In this document: positions 8,865 through 18,594 of the stretch, piece after piece | Numbering within the stretch: the first letter of the stretch is position 1 | Layout of the letters: the number at the start of each line of letters is the position of its first letter | Notes under the pieces: model-generated | The model's input: the letters and a program-made list of their open reading frames with translations, nothing else | Told to the model about the DNA's origin: nothing | Database searches by the model: none | Source: Skermanella rosea | Lineage (GTDB): Bacteria; Pseudomonadota; Alphaproteobacteria; Azospirillales; Azospirillaceae | DNA: 64,000 bases | Direction of reading: 5' to 3' | Assembly: GCF_016806835.2 (NCBI RefSeq) | Contig: NZ_CP086111.1 | Span: 1,747,001 to 1,811,000 of the forward strand | Program-made: the position numbers and the translations under genes

Positions 8865-11855
8865 TCACTGACTGCGATCGACCGTCTGCGTCGTGGTCGG
8901 GCGCTCCATCAGCGGCTGGATCACCGGCGCCAGCGACTTCAGCAGCTGCGAGGGCAGGGCGCTGGTGAACTTGTAGCGGGCGGCTTCCGGCCCGGCGACG
9001 TGAGCGGTGATGGTGCCGAAGAAGCGGTCGCCGATGAAGAACACGAAGGTCGCGGTTCGGGCCATGACCCGGTCGGCGTAGCGGTGGTCGCCGGTGCCGG
9101 TCTTGCCGCCGATGGGGAGCACCTGGCCGTCCGGGGCAGTGAAGGCGCCGCGCACGCGGCGCGCCGTGCCGTTCTCCACCACGTCCTGCAGGGCGCGCCG
9201 GACCGTCGCCGTGATCTCCGGCGCCAGCACCCGCTCGCCGGGCTTCTGGTCGAAGCCGAGGACCGCTTCATAAGGCGTTCCGGTCGCGAAATGAAGGCGC
9301 TCCACCCGCAGCGTCGGCACCCGGATGCCGTCGGACACGATGATTCCCATCAGGTCGGCCAGCGCGCCGGGACGGTCGGCGGAACTGCCGATCGCGGTCG
9401 CGTAGGAGGGGGTCAGGCTGTCGAACGGATAGCCCAGCCGCTTCCAGGACTTGTGGATGCGCTGGAACGCCTCGGCTTCGAGCAGGATGCGGATTCGGGT
9501 GTCCTGGGCATGCTTGCGGCTGGTCTTGAACAGCCAGGCATAGGTCTCCTGCCGCTCGTCGGCGCTGGCCTGTAGCACTTCGCTGCGCTTCGCCTCGGGA
9601 TGGTGCTGAAGATGCTCCACCAGCCAGAGCTGGAGCGGATGGACCCCGGTGATGTAGCCCCGGTCGGCCAGGATCCACTTGTCCTTGGCGTACTTGTCGA
9701 ACAGCCGTTCCACCACCTGGTCGGTCAGCTCGCTCTTGGGCAGGCGGTCCCGCATGAAGCGGGTGAACTCGGCGAGGCTGGCCTTGGGGCGCACCGACAG
9801 GAAGGCGGTCGCGAGGCGGTGCGGAACCGGACGCACCCGCGTCGCGAGGAGCGCCAGCGCCTCGTCCGGCGTCTTGCCGCGATAGTCCGTGTAGAACCGG
9901 TTGAGGAAATGGCTGCCTTCCTTGTCGGCGAACTGCTCCAGATAGGCCTGGCGCGCCGGGTTGGACGGATCGGTCAGCAGCGTGCCGCCGGCATCCTCGG
10001 CGCCCTCGGCGACATAGTACTGGACGATATCCCGCATCATGCGGATGAAGGGCAGGTTGATGGAGCTGCGGAGCGACTCGGTCACGGTCGGGATCGAGCC
10101 GTTGTCCTTGTCGTCGAAATTGACGAAGCTGTGGACGCCGCCGCCGGTGAAGAAACGCTCGCCGGGACTGGCGGAATAGCGCCGCTCCATGGCGGCGGCC
10201 AGCAAGGTGGCGAGGCTGCGGTCTGCAGCGTCGGACAGGTATGTGGAGACCCAGCGCGTCAGGTTGTCGGTCGCGTCCAGCGACACCGAGCGGAGCTGCT
10301 GGCGGGGCAGGTGGCCGTAGCGTCCGTGCAGTTCCGAAATGATCTCCAGGTAGGTGATCAGCGTCCGCAGCTTGGCGGTCGAGCCCAGGTCGAGCTTGGC
10401 GCCCTCGTTGATGTCCAGCGGCCGGTCCAGGTTGTCGGCCTGGATGCGGACATAGTTGGCGTTGGGACCGCGCTCGTACAGCATGACGCTGTAGATCACC
10501 TTGTGCAGGTCGTTCTTGCCGGAGTCCAGCAGGCGGAAGCCCGCCATTCCCAGCGTCTCGATGAAGCTGGGCTCGTTCAGCTTGGACAGCACCTCGACCA
10601 TGCGCTGCTGGGTCGGGCCGTCCAGGCTGGTTTCCGCCGTCAGGTCGTAGCGGTCGAGCTGGTACAGGCTGGGGACGTTCAGCATGCCGAGCAGGCGGGT
10701 CCGGATCGCGTTCGCCGCCTTCTGCTCCACGAACGAAACGGGTGGCGGAAGCGGTGCATCGTTCCGGAAGCGCAACTTGATCTCGAGCGCCGCGTCGCGC
10801 AGGTCCGCGGAGATCGTGCCCTGGGACGCGAGGAGCCGCAGGTGGCTGTCGGCCAGCTCGTTCAGCGAATTGCGGTCCGCGATCAGGTAATGGGTCGGCC
10901 GGCGCTGGGCCAGCAGCAGGCTCAGCACCTGCTTGTAGATCTCCGCCTGGCGGAGCCGTTCCAGGCCGTTGCGGGGCGTCTGCTTCAGGATCGCGTTGGC
11001 GTCCTTGAAATCCGTGCCGTACCAGGCCCACAGGCCGTCGCCCAGCCCGTTGACCTCGCCGAAGCCGAGGCGGGCGGTCAGCGGCGTGGAATTCAGATAG
11101 TCGACGACGATGCGCCGGCGGGCGAAGGTGGTGTCCTGGCCGTCCAGATAGGCCCGCACGCTGGCCGAGATCATCTGGCGCAGCTTCTCGGTCGCCCCCG
11201 AGGTCTGGCCGTCGGGCGAGTGGCGGTACTTCTCGATCTGGGTCGCCAGGGTGCTGCCGCCGGGGATGCGCATGCCGGGATTGAGCCACTGGGCGGGCAG
11301 CCCCAGGATGGCGAGGGCGAAGCGGTCCCACTCGACCGCGGGGTTCCGCTTCGGGTAGGTCGGGTCGAGCAGTTCCCGGTTCTCGATGAAGAGCAAGGTG
11401 CCGACCACCAGGGGCGGCACGGAGTCGAAGTCGTCGTAGACCCGCTCGGGATAGCGGGCCGTATAGAGGATCGACCCGTTGCGGTCCTTGAGGGTCAGGC
11501 CGGCGCGGGTCTTCTCGCGGAACACCGCGAAGCCGCCGTACTCGACGAAGTCGGCCAGCTCGGGCGAGGTCCGGGCCTGCTGCTCGATCCGGAAGCCGTT
11601 GCCGGTGAGCGCGTCGATCGCCTTCGGGATCTCGGTATAGCCGAGCCGCTCGTTGTAGGGACCCTGGGTCGGGTACTTGACCAGGGTGCTGGCGCCCGGC
11701 TCGACCTGATACGTGAGCTTCTCGCCGTACTTGGTCAGAACCCCCGCCTGCAACCAGGAGGTCCGCATCTCCTGGTAGCCGACCCAACCGGTGCCCGTGG
11801 CTGCGGCGACAAGCACTCCACAGATCAGCCAGCGCTCCCAACCGAAGCGACGCAT
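8865..11855 (-). CDS. Bifunctional penicillin-binding protein (class A-like)
   Basis: A 996-residue peptidoglycan synthase. The ATG at 11855 is chosen because GGGAAGG lies about 10 bases upstream and the protein then starts MRRFGWERWLIC with one transmembrane helix (residues 8-25); a TTG at 11921 is weaker. The glycosyltransferase domain is divergent: IENRELLD replaces the usual EDxxFxxH motif and GGSTLATQIEK replaces GGSTxTQQ. The transpeptidase domain has GSTAKL (SxxK), SINLPF (SxN) and GKTGTGD (KTG), so it should be active. It is longer than typical PBP1a/1b (750-850) because of extra sequence between the SxN and KTG motifs. Confidence 0.85.
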   Translation of the reverse strand: MRRFGWERWLICGVLVAAATGTGWVGYQEMRTSWLQAGVLTKYGEKLTYQVEPGASTLVKYPTQGPYNERLGYTEIPKAIDALTGNGFRIEQQARTSPELADFVEYGGFAVFREKTRAGLTLKDRNGSILYTARYPERVYDDFDSVPPLVVGTLLFIENRELLDPTYPKRNPAVEWDRFALAILGLPAQWLNPGMRIPGGSTLATQIEKYRHSPDGQTSGATEKLRQMISASVRAYLDGQDTTFARRRIVVDYLNSTPLTARLGFGEVNGLGDGLWAWYGTDFKDANAILKQTPRNGLERLRQAEIYKQVLSLLLAQRRPTHYLIADRNSLNELADSHLRLLASQGTISADLRDAALEIKLRFRNDAPLPPPVSFVEQKAANAIRTRLLGMLNVPSLYQLDRYDLTAETSLDGPTQQRMVEVLSKLNEPSFIETLGMAGFRLLDSGKNDLHKVIYSVMLYERGPNANYVRIQADNLDRPLDINEGAKLDLGSTAKLRTLITYLEIISELHGRYGHLPRQQLRSVSLDATDNLTRWVSTYLSDAADRSLATLLAAAMERRYSASPGERFFTGGGVHSFVNFDDKDNGSIPTVTESLRSSINLPFIRMMRDIVQYYVAEGAEDAGGTLLTDPSNPARQAYLEQFADKEGSHFLNRFYTDYRGKTPDEALALLATRVRPVPHRLATAFLSVRPKASLAEFTRFMRDRLPKSELTDQVVERLFDKYAKDKWILADRGYITGVHPLQLWLVEHLQHHPEAKRSEVLQASADERQETYAWLFKTSRKHAQDTRIRILLEAEAFQRIHKSWKRLGYPFDSLTPSYATAIGSSADRPGALADLMGIIVSDGIRVPTLRVERLHFATGTPYEAVLGFDQKPGERVLAPEITATVRRALQDVVENGTARRVRGAFTAPDGQVLPIGGKTGTGDHRYADRVMARTATFVFFIGDRFFGTITAHVAGPEAARYKFTSALPSQLLKSLAPVIQPLMERPTTTQTVDRSQ

Positions 11856-12393
11856 CAAGACATGCCTTCCCGAAACAATATTGGCACCGGTCCGAAACGA
11901 TCGCCGGATCGGCTTTATCAAAGGCTAGGCTGGCGTGGTTAACAAACTGTTTTCAGCGGTACTTCCACTTCCGAAAAGGTCAGGTGTCCCTATTATGTGA
12001 CACCTGATGGATGAGACCTCCGGCCGGGCATGGAACGACTTCAGGAAGCCGATGTGAAACATTTTAGATAAACCGACTCACTTCGTCGGACTCACCGCGA
12101 AAGCCCGGGGTCTCTTCGGCGGCACTCCCGGACAATACAGCCATAGAGTGCGGAATCATGTGAATGCGTTCATACCCGAACACCCCCGGATCGGGCATGA
12201 TGGCCCTCAGTTGCCCGTCGGCAGCAAGCGGGAGCGATCTCAGATCAGCCGGGACCATGACCCGGCTTCTCCGTCAGAGGAGACCCCGGATTGGACTAGG
12301 CTCCACCGTCCGTAGACACTGCCCTGGCCGCGGGCGGTGGAGCCTCGTCGATCAAGCGTCATACAGGAAGCCACGCGACCGCCGATGGGCCGG
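11856..12393. other. Gene-poor intergenic region
   Basis: 538 bases between the 5' end of the penicillin-binding protein gene and the 3' end of the LysR gene. Short open frames exist on both strands but none has a convincing start site or protein-like composition. The only clear structure is the palindrome at 11981-12006. The promoter of the penicillin-binding protein gene must lie at the left side, but no clear hexamers were recognised. Confidence 0.5.
11981..12006. repeat. Perfect 8-bp inverted repeat
   Basis: CAGGTGTC (11981-11988) and GACACCTG (11999-12006) flank a 10-base AT-rich centre. There is no T-tract, so it is not a classical terminator. It lies about 125 bases upstream of the penicillin-binding protein start and could be an operator, or the end of a decayed mobile element. 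Confidence 0.45.
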
Positions 12394-13278
12394 TCACCGT
12401 CCCGGTGTCCCCAGCGCCGCCTCCAGCGCGGCGATGAAGGCGCGGACCTTGGGCGGCACCAGCCGGGGGCTCGGATAGACCGCCCAGATCGAGATTTCCT
12501 GCGGGTTCAGCGCCTCGAAATCGATCCGGACCAGGGCGCCGGAGGCCAGTTCCGTCACGACGTCCCAGCGGGACAGCAGGGCGATGCCCAGGCCGCCGAT
12601 GCAGGCCTCGCGGATCGCCTCCACGCTGTTGCTCGCGAAGCGTCCCGAGACGCGCACTTCCCGTGCCTTTCCCGGGGCGTCGAATGGCCAGGACCCGGTG
12701 CCGCTCAGCACCAGGCACTCGTGCTCGGCCAGTGATTCCACGGTATGGGGAGTTCCGCAGCGCTCCAGGTAGGACGGGGCCGCGCACAGCACCCGCGTGT
12801 TCGGCGCCAGCCGGCGGGCGATCAGCGTGGACTCTCGCAAGCGCCCGATGCGGACGGCGACGTCGATCCCGGCGGCGACGATATCCACCACGCTGTCGGT
12901 CAGCTCCAGGTCGATGCGCAGGTCCGGGTTGGCGTCGAGCAGGGCCGGAACGAGCGGGGCCACCACCTTCCGGCCGAATGAGGCCGGCGCCGTCACCCGG
13001 AGCAGGCCGCTGACCCCCTGTTCGGCCGGAGCCAGGCTGGCGCGCGCCGCCTCCTCGATCTCCAGCATGGCCTGGGCATGGGGCAGGAAGGTCTCCCCCT
13101 CGGGGGTGAGGGAAACCGACCGTGTCGTCCTGTGCATCAGGCGGACGCCGAGACGTTCCTCCAGCGAGGCGAGGCGCCGGCTGGCGACGGTCGGGGTGAC
13201 GCCCAGCCGGCGCGCGGCACCCGACAGGCTGCCGGCCGCGACCGCCTGGACCAGGACCGAGAGTTCGTCCGTTTCCAT
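12394..13278 (-). CDS. LysR-family transcriptional regulator
   Basis: A 294-residue regulator if started at the ATG at 13278 (METDELSVLVQAV), the normal LysR length. Upstream in-frame codons run into the operator and are not used. The N-terminal winged helix is seen as GSLSGAARRLGVTPTVASRR (residues 15-34). The effector domain includes GLLRVTAPASFG and the LYR-type GIDVAVRIG segment of the CrgA/DsdC-like clade. It is divergent from the Old Yellow Enzyme gene across 109 bases that contain a strong palindrome, the classical arrangement for a regulator controlling its neighbour, probably in response to an electrophile or xenobiotic. Confidence 0.9.
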   Translation of the reverse strand: METDELSVLVQAVAAGSLSGAARRLGVTPTVASRRLASLEERLGVRLMHRTTRSVSLTPEGETFLPHAQAMLEIEEAARASLAPAEQGVSGLLRVTAPASFGRKVVAPLVPALLDANPDLRIDLELTDSVVDIVAAGIDVAVRIGRLRESTLIARRLAPNTRVLCAAPSYLERCGTPHTVESLAEHECLVLSGTGSWPFDAPGKAREVRVSGRFASNSVEAIREACIGGLGIALLSRWDVVTELASGALVRIDFEALNPQEISIWAVYPSPRLVPPKVRAFIAALEAALGTPGR

Positions 13279-13290
13279 GGATTGTGTCGT

Positions 13291-13316
13291 ATTCCGATAA
13301 ACCGGTTTGTCAGAAT
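13291..13316. promoter_or_regulatory. 26-bp palindromic operator candidate between LysR and OYE genes
   Basis: ATTCCGATAAACC (13291-13303) mirrors GGTTTGTCAGAAT (13304-13316) with 11 of 13 positions paired around a central CCGG. It sits 12 bases from the LysR start codon and 71 from the oxidoreductase start, so one site could serve autoregulation and target control. Palindromes with AT-rich arms between divergent genes are usual LysR sites. Confidence 0.65.
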
Positions 13317-13387
13317 AGGGTGGTACAACGGATTCCGCCACAGTGCCATGTGACGTGACGAACTTCTTTGCCTCAGGGAATCCAAGC

Positions 13388-14500
13388 ATGTCAGTCGAGT
13401 CCCTCTTCACGCCGGTCCGTGTCGGTGCCGTCAGCCTGTCCCACCGCATCGTCATGCCGCCGCTGACCCGCATGCGGTCGCGCCAGCCGGGCGACGTGCC
13501 GCAGCCGATGAACGCCCAGTACTATGCGCAGCGGGCCACCCAGGGCGGCCTGATCATCGCCGAGGCGACCGACGTGTCGGAACAGGCCCGGGGCTATCCC
13601 GGCGCTCCCGGCATCTACTCGGCCGAGCAGGTGCAGGGCTGGCGTCTGGTGACCGATGCCGTGCATGCCAAGGGCGGCGTGATCTTCCTCCAGGTCTGGC
13701 ACACCGGCCGGATCTCGCACTCGTCCATGCAGCCGGGCGGTGCCCTGCCGGTGGCCCCGTCGGCGGTCGCCGCCGCCGGGACGCACATGACCAGGACCTT
13801 CGAGCCGGTCGCCTTCGAGACGCCCAGGGCGCTCCGCGAGGACGAACTCCCCGGCATCGTGGATGATTTCCGCCGCGCCGCGGTCAATGCCCGGGAAGCC
13901 GGCTTCGACGGCATCGAGATCCATTCGGCCAACGGCTACCTGATCGACCAGTTCCTCCAGACCGGCACCAACCGCCGCAAGGACCGCTATGGCGGCTCCA
14001 TCGGGAACCGCGCCCGCCTGCTGCTGGAGATCGTCGACGCCGTGGGCGCCGCCTGGAGCTCCGACCGCGTCGGCGTGCGGCTGTCCCCCTGGGGCCGCTT
14101 CAACGACATGAGCGACGAGGACCCGGGCGCCCTGTTCGACCACGTCACGACGGAACTGGGCACGCGGGGCCTGGCCTACCTGCACCTGGTGGAGCCGCGG
14201 GCCGACCAGAACAGCGACACCAACGCTCTCGACCCCGAGGCGCCGGACGCCTCGTCGCGGTTCAAGAAGAGCTTCGGCGGCACCATCATCGCGGCCGGCG
14301 GCTTCACGCGGGAGACGGCGCCCCAGGCCGTCGCGGAGGGCAAGGCCGACCTGGTGGCGTTCGGCCGCCTGTTCGTCGCCAACCCGGACCTGGTCGAACG
14401 GCTGCGGCGCGGCGCCCCGCTCAACCGCTACGACCGTCCGACCTTCTATGGCGGCGACGCGCGCGGCTATATCGACTATCCGGCGCTCGCGGACGCCTGA
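13388..14500 (+). CDS. Old Yellow Enzyme family FMN oxidoreductase (NemA-like)
   Basis: A 370-residue TIM-barrel flavoprotein started at the ATG at 13388, with AGGGA upstream. MPPLTRMRS (residues 18-26), LQVWHTGRISH, the catalytic HSANGYLIDQFL segment and TNRRKDRYGGSIGNR are the signature motifs of NemA/xenobiotic reductase/OPR enzymes. The family reduces activated C=C bonds, nitrate esters or N-ethylmaleimide with NAD(P)H. The divergent LysR gene probably controls it. A symbol is not assigned because several paralogous subgroups exist. Confidence 0.92.
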   Translation: MSVESLFTPVRVGAVSLSHRIVMPPLTRMRSRQPGDVPQPMNAQYYAQRATQGGLIIAEATDVSEQARGYPGAPGIYSAEQVQGWRLVTDAVHAKGGVIFLQVWHTGRISHSSMQPGGALPVAPSAVAAAGTHMTRTFEPVAFETPRALREDELPGIVDDFRRAAVNAREAGFDGIEIHSANGYLIDQFLQTGTNRRKDRYGGSIGNRARLLLEIVDAVGAAWSSDRVGVRLSPWGRFNDMSDEDPGALFDHVTTELGTRGLAYLHLVEPRADQNSDTNALDPEAPDASSRFKKSFGGTIIAAGGFTRETAPQAVAEGKADLVAFGRLFVANPDLVERLRRGAPLNRYDRPTFYGGDARGYIDYPALADA

Positions 14501-14551
14501 GCGCGGACCGAGGAGCGCGAACGCAACTCCGGGGCGGTTCCGGCGGTTCTT

Positions 14552-14578
14552 CTGATCCAGGCCGAGTGCCTGGATCAG
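14552..14578. terminator. Perfect 11-bp hairpin after the OYE gene
   Basis: CTGATCCAGGC (14552-14562) pairs perfectly with GCCTGGATCAG (14568-14578) around a 5-base loop. It lies 51 bases after the oxidoreductase stop and before the sulfotransferase gene. There is no U-tract, so it may be a stem-type transcription attenuator or mRNA 3'-end stabiliser rather than a strong intrinsic terminator. Confidence 0.5.
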
Positions 14579-14603
14579 GCAAGACTCGTCGTCAAGGACC
14601 GAA

Positions 14604-15719
14604 ATGGCCGGAACTGCTCCACCCCGCTGGTTTCATCCCCTGGTCGGCGCCGACCGCGCCACTCTCCGATGGGCGCTGTCGGCCAACGGACCGATAGCGC
14701 CCGAGCGCCGGGCCGCCGTCTGGGCGACGCGGATCGGCGCCACCTACCGCCGGCCCTTCGTGGCGTTGGAGAAGAGGCGGGTGCGGCGGCGTCTGGCCGA
14801 GGCCCCGCCGATGGCGCCGCCGGTCTTCATCGTCGGGCACTGGCGCAGCGGCACCACCCACCTCTACAACGTCCTCAGCCGGTCGCCGCAATGGGGCTGG
14901 GTGCCGCCCTTCGCCGCCGCGCTGCCGTGGGATTTCCTGGGCATCACCGGCCCGATCCGGACGATCCTGGAAGAACATCTGCCGAGCGACCGGCTGATCG
15001 ACAACATCCCCGTGACACCCGACTCGCCGCAGGAAGACGAACTGCCGCTGGCCCTGATGACCAGCGTCTCCTACTACCACGGCCTGTTCTTCCCCAGCCG
15101 TTTCGAGGAGCATTTCAACCGCGGCATCTTCTTCGACGGCTGCACGGATGAGGAGATCGCGCAGTGGCGCGCCGCCTTCGGATATTTCCTGGACAAGGTC
15201 TCGCTGATCCGGCCGGGCCTTCCGCTGCTGCTGAAGAACCCGGTGCACTCCGCCCGCATCCCGCTGCTCCGCGCGATGTGGCCGGAGGCCAAGTTCATCC
15301 ATATCCACCGCAATCCGTTCGTGGTCTATCCTTCGACGCGCCGGACCTTCGCCACGCTTTTGAGCAGTTTCGCGCTGCAGGACCCGTCCCGAGTGGACCT
15401 GGACCGGATCGTGCTGGACCTCTATCCGCGGCTGATGGACAGGCTGCTGGCCGACGCCGCGGCCTTGCCGGAAACACATTACGCCGAGATCCGCTTCGAG
15501 GATTTCGAGCGGCAGCCGATCGCGGAACTGGAGCGGGTCTACCGCACGCTCGGATTGCCGGGCTGGCCCGAGGCGGAGCGGCATTTCCAGGTCTATCTCG
15601 ACGGTATCCAAGGTTACGCCAAGAACCGCCACCGGTACCCGCCCGACGAGGTGGACCGGGTTGGCCGGCACTGGGGCGCCCTGATCGACCGCTGGGGCTA
15701 CGCGCCGCCTGCCGGATAG
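14604..15719 (+). CDS. Sulfotransferase family protein
   Basis: A 371-residue PAPS-dependent sulfotransferase. VFIVGHWRSGTTHLYNVLSR (residues 74-93) is the 5'-phosphosulfate-binding P-loop, and KFIHIHRNPFVVYPSTRRTF holds the 3'-phosphate-binding Arg and Ser. The remainder fits the bacterial stf0/Sulfotransfer_3 type. An AGGA site precedes ATG. The acceptor is unknown; bacterial relatives sulfate lipids, glycans or small metabolites. The next gene on the same strand is a thioesterase. Confidence 0.88.
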   Translation: MAGTAPPRWFHPLVGADRATLRWALSANGPIAPERRAAVWATRIGATYRRPFVALEKRRVRRRLAEAPPMAPPVFIVGHWRSGTTHLYNVLSRSPQWGWVPPFAAALPWDFLGITGPIRTILEEHLPSDRLIDNIPVTPDSPQEDELPLALMTSVSYYHGLFFPSRFEEHFNRGIFFDGCTDEEIAQWRAAFGYFLDKVSLIRPGLPLLLKNPVHSARIPLLRAMWPEAKFIHIHRNPFVVYPSTRRTFATLLSSFALQDPSRVDLDRIVLDLYPRLMDRLLADAAALPETHYAEIRFEDFERQPIAELERVYRTLGLPGWPEAERHFQVYLDGIQGYAKNRHRYPPDEVDRVGRHWGALIDRWGYAPPAG

Positions 15720-15825
15720 GGATGGCGATGGCCTGGATGCCTGATGGCCTGGACAAACGAGAAGGCGCATTTCCGGCCGGACGGCGCTATCGTCCTGTCC
15801 CCTGGACATCATCGGGTGACCGCCA

Positions 15826-16326
15826 ATGACCGATCCCCTGCTTCGCCTCCACTCGGAAACCGTCCGGCCGGAATGGATCGACTACAACGGCCACATGAAC
15901 GTCGCCTACTACGTGCTGGCGTTCGACCACGCGACCGACCGCCTGCTCGACCACGCCGGCCTGGGTGCGGCCTATGTGAAGGCGGAGAACCGGTCGGTCT
16001 TCGTGCTGGAGATGCACGTGACCTACGAACGGGAGGTCAGGCAGGGCGACCCTCTGGCCTTCGCCACCCGCATCCTCGGCGTCGACGGGAAGCGGGTCCA
16101 CCTGATGCACGCCATGCATCACGGCACGGAGGGGTGGCTGGCGGCCACCAACGAACTGGTGCTGATGCATGTCGATCTGGGGGCCCGGCGTTCATGCCCC
16201 CTGCCGGATGCGGCGCGCCTGCTGCTGGACGAGGTGCGGGCCTCCCAGTCCGGCATGCCGGTGCCGCCGCAGGTCGGCCGGGTGATCGGCCTCGGGACGT
16301 GGAAGCCGGACCGCCCGTCCGGGTGA
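15826..16326 (+). CDS. Hotdog-fold acyl-CoA thioesterase
   Basis: A 166-residue protein. EWIDYNGHMNVAYYVLAFDH (residues 13-32) is the 4-hydroxybenzoyl-CoA thioesterase/YbgC-type active segment with the conserved Asp and NGHMN. VFVLEMHVTYEREVRQGD and the following strands complete one hotdog domain. Similar domains occur fused to carnitine dehydrogenase or free-standing next to lipid genes. An active-site Asp is present, so hydrolysis of an acyl-CoA is likely; the acyl group is not predictable. Confidence 0.85.
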   Translation: MTDPLLRLHSETVRPEWIDYNGHMNVAYYVLAFDHATDRLLDHAGLGAAYVKAENRSVFVLEMHVTYEREVRQGDPLAFATRILGVDGKRVHLMHAMHHGTEGWLAATNELVLMHVDLGARRSCPLPDAARLLLDEVRASQSGMPVPPQVGRVIGLGTWKPDRPSG

Positions 16327-16397
16327 AATCGTCCGTACGATCGCCGTAATCCGAGATTAGTTTGGCTTCCGCGTTTGTGTGACCTATCTAGGGCATC

Positions 16398-16895
16398 ATG
16401 AAGCGTACCATCTCCGCCGTGCTCGCGGCAGCCCTCCTCGCCATTTCCACCTCCAGCGCCTTTGCCGACTGCACCGACCCGGCGGCACCGGATGTCAATT
16501 GGCGGCGGTGCTATCTGGACGGCCGGGATCTCCGCAAGGTCAACCTGCAGGGTGCCATGCTGCGCGATGCCGGCTTCACGAGGACGAAGCTGGGCGATGC
16601 CAACCTGACCGGCGTGGATGCCTATCGCGCCAAGTTCTTCAGTGCGAACCTGGCCGGAGCCACGTTGGACGAGGCCCGGCTGATCGAGGCCGACCTTACG
16701 CGGGCCGTCCTGACCGGAGCCTCCCTGGTGAACGCCGACCTGCGCAACGCCCGGTTCATCGATGCCAATCTGCGCAACGTCAACCTGACGGGCGCCCGGC
16801 TCCAGGGGACGGATTTCCGCAATGCCGACCTGACCGGGGCGACCTGGGTGGACGGCAGGATCTGCGTCGAACCGTCCATCGGGCAATGCAACTGA
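16398..16895 (+). CDS. Exported pentapeptide-repeat protein
   Basis: A 165-residue protein with a Sec signal peptide (MKRTISAVLAAALLAISTSS, cleavage near AFA-D24). The mature part is a run of A(D/N)LxX pentapeptides from about residue 45 to 150, including LGDANLTGVDAYRAKFF, LVNADLRNARFIDANLRNVN and FRNADLTGATWVDG. This forms a right-handed quadrilateral beta helix. Two Cys pairs (near residues 28/37 and 157/164) could form disulfides at the ends, consistent with a periplasmic location. AGGG precedes the ATG. Function is unknown. Confidence 0.85.
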   Translation: MKRTISAVLAAALLAISTSSAFADCTDPAAPDVNWRRCYLDGRDLRKVNLQGAMLRDAGFTRTKLGDANLTGVDAYRAKFFSANLAGATLDEARLIEADLTRAVLTGASLVNADLRNARFIDANLRNVNLTGARLQGTDFRNADLTGATWVDGRICVEPSIGQCN

Positions 16896-16995
16896 TGCCG
16901 CATGATTCCGGCGATGGTATCGACGCTTGCAAGTTCCTACTCCTTAGGTCATAGCCTACGCCCGAAGTTCAGGTTCTGGCGGGGATGGCGGCATC

Positions 16996-18030
<1,035 letters not shown>

Positions 18031-18061
18031 ACCCGATCCCGGGAAAGTCGCGTGACGCCGG

Positions 18062-18418
18062 TCAGGCCGGCTTGCGCGGCTTTGCGCCGCGGTTGTTGAT
18101 CGCTCCCAGCAGCCCGGTCGCCGGAGGTGCGCTCGGCCGAGGCGCGCGCAGCTTGGGCAGCTTCATGGTGCTGGTGGCTTCCAGGGCCGCGTCCGTGGCG
18201 TCGTCCGCGATCCGGCGCCGCACGTCGGGCTCCAGCGTCGCGAAGGCGCGCGACGCGAAGTCCATGCCGATCTGGGACCGCGTCTGCTGGACCTGGCGCA
18301 ACGCCTTGGAAACCAGCGTGCACTCCAGGGAGGTCATCCCGCTGAAACGATCCAGAACGTCGGCGAGGATCCCGATGGCTTGAATCGTATGGTCGTCATC
18401 GAGGCGCAAGGACGGCAT
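18062..18418 (-). CDS. Small helical protein of unknown function
   Basis: 118 residues with a GGAG site about 7 bases before ATG. Residues 5-80 are predicted mostly helical (TIQAIGILADVLDRFSGMTS, KALRQVQQTRSQIGMDFASR). The C-terminus is basic and Pro-rich and ends in a Gly-Lys-Pro tail. No recognised domain. It converges on the diguanylate cyclase gene and is divergent from uvrD. Composition and codon bias are those of a real gene. Confidence 0.7.
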   Translation of the reverse strand: MPSLRLDDDHTIQAIGILADVLDRFSGMTSLECTLVSKALRQVQQTRSQIGMDFASRAFATLEPDVRRRIADDATDAALEATSTMKLPKLRAPRPSAPPATGLLGAINNRGAKPRKPA

Positions 18419-18594
18419 GGGCGACTCCGGTCAACAATCGCTATCTTCTAACATGGGCCGCCGGGTCCGGTCGAGGGTAACCCACCCCTTTTGAGCGCTC
18501 GGCGTACGATTGTCATCGTGGTCGCTCCAGATCATGTCAGGAACCTTCAACAAGTCCTTAAACTCGGGACCGCCGGCGGAGTATAGTCCTGCCC

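Noticed and set aside
12064..12258. A 64-codon minus-strand open frame in the gap before the LysR gene
   Set aside because: No ribosome binding site and no protein-like pattern; length is expected by chance in GC-rich DNA.
16119..16886. A repetitive minus-strand frame opposite the pentapeptide gene
   Set aside because: Its periodic Gln-Val-Gly pattern is the complement of the pentapeptide repeats on the real strand.
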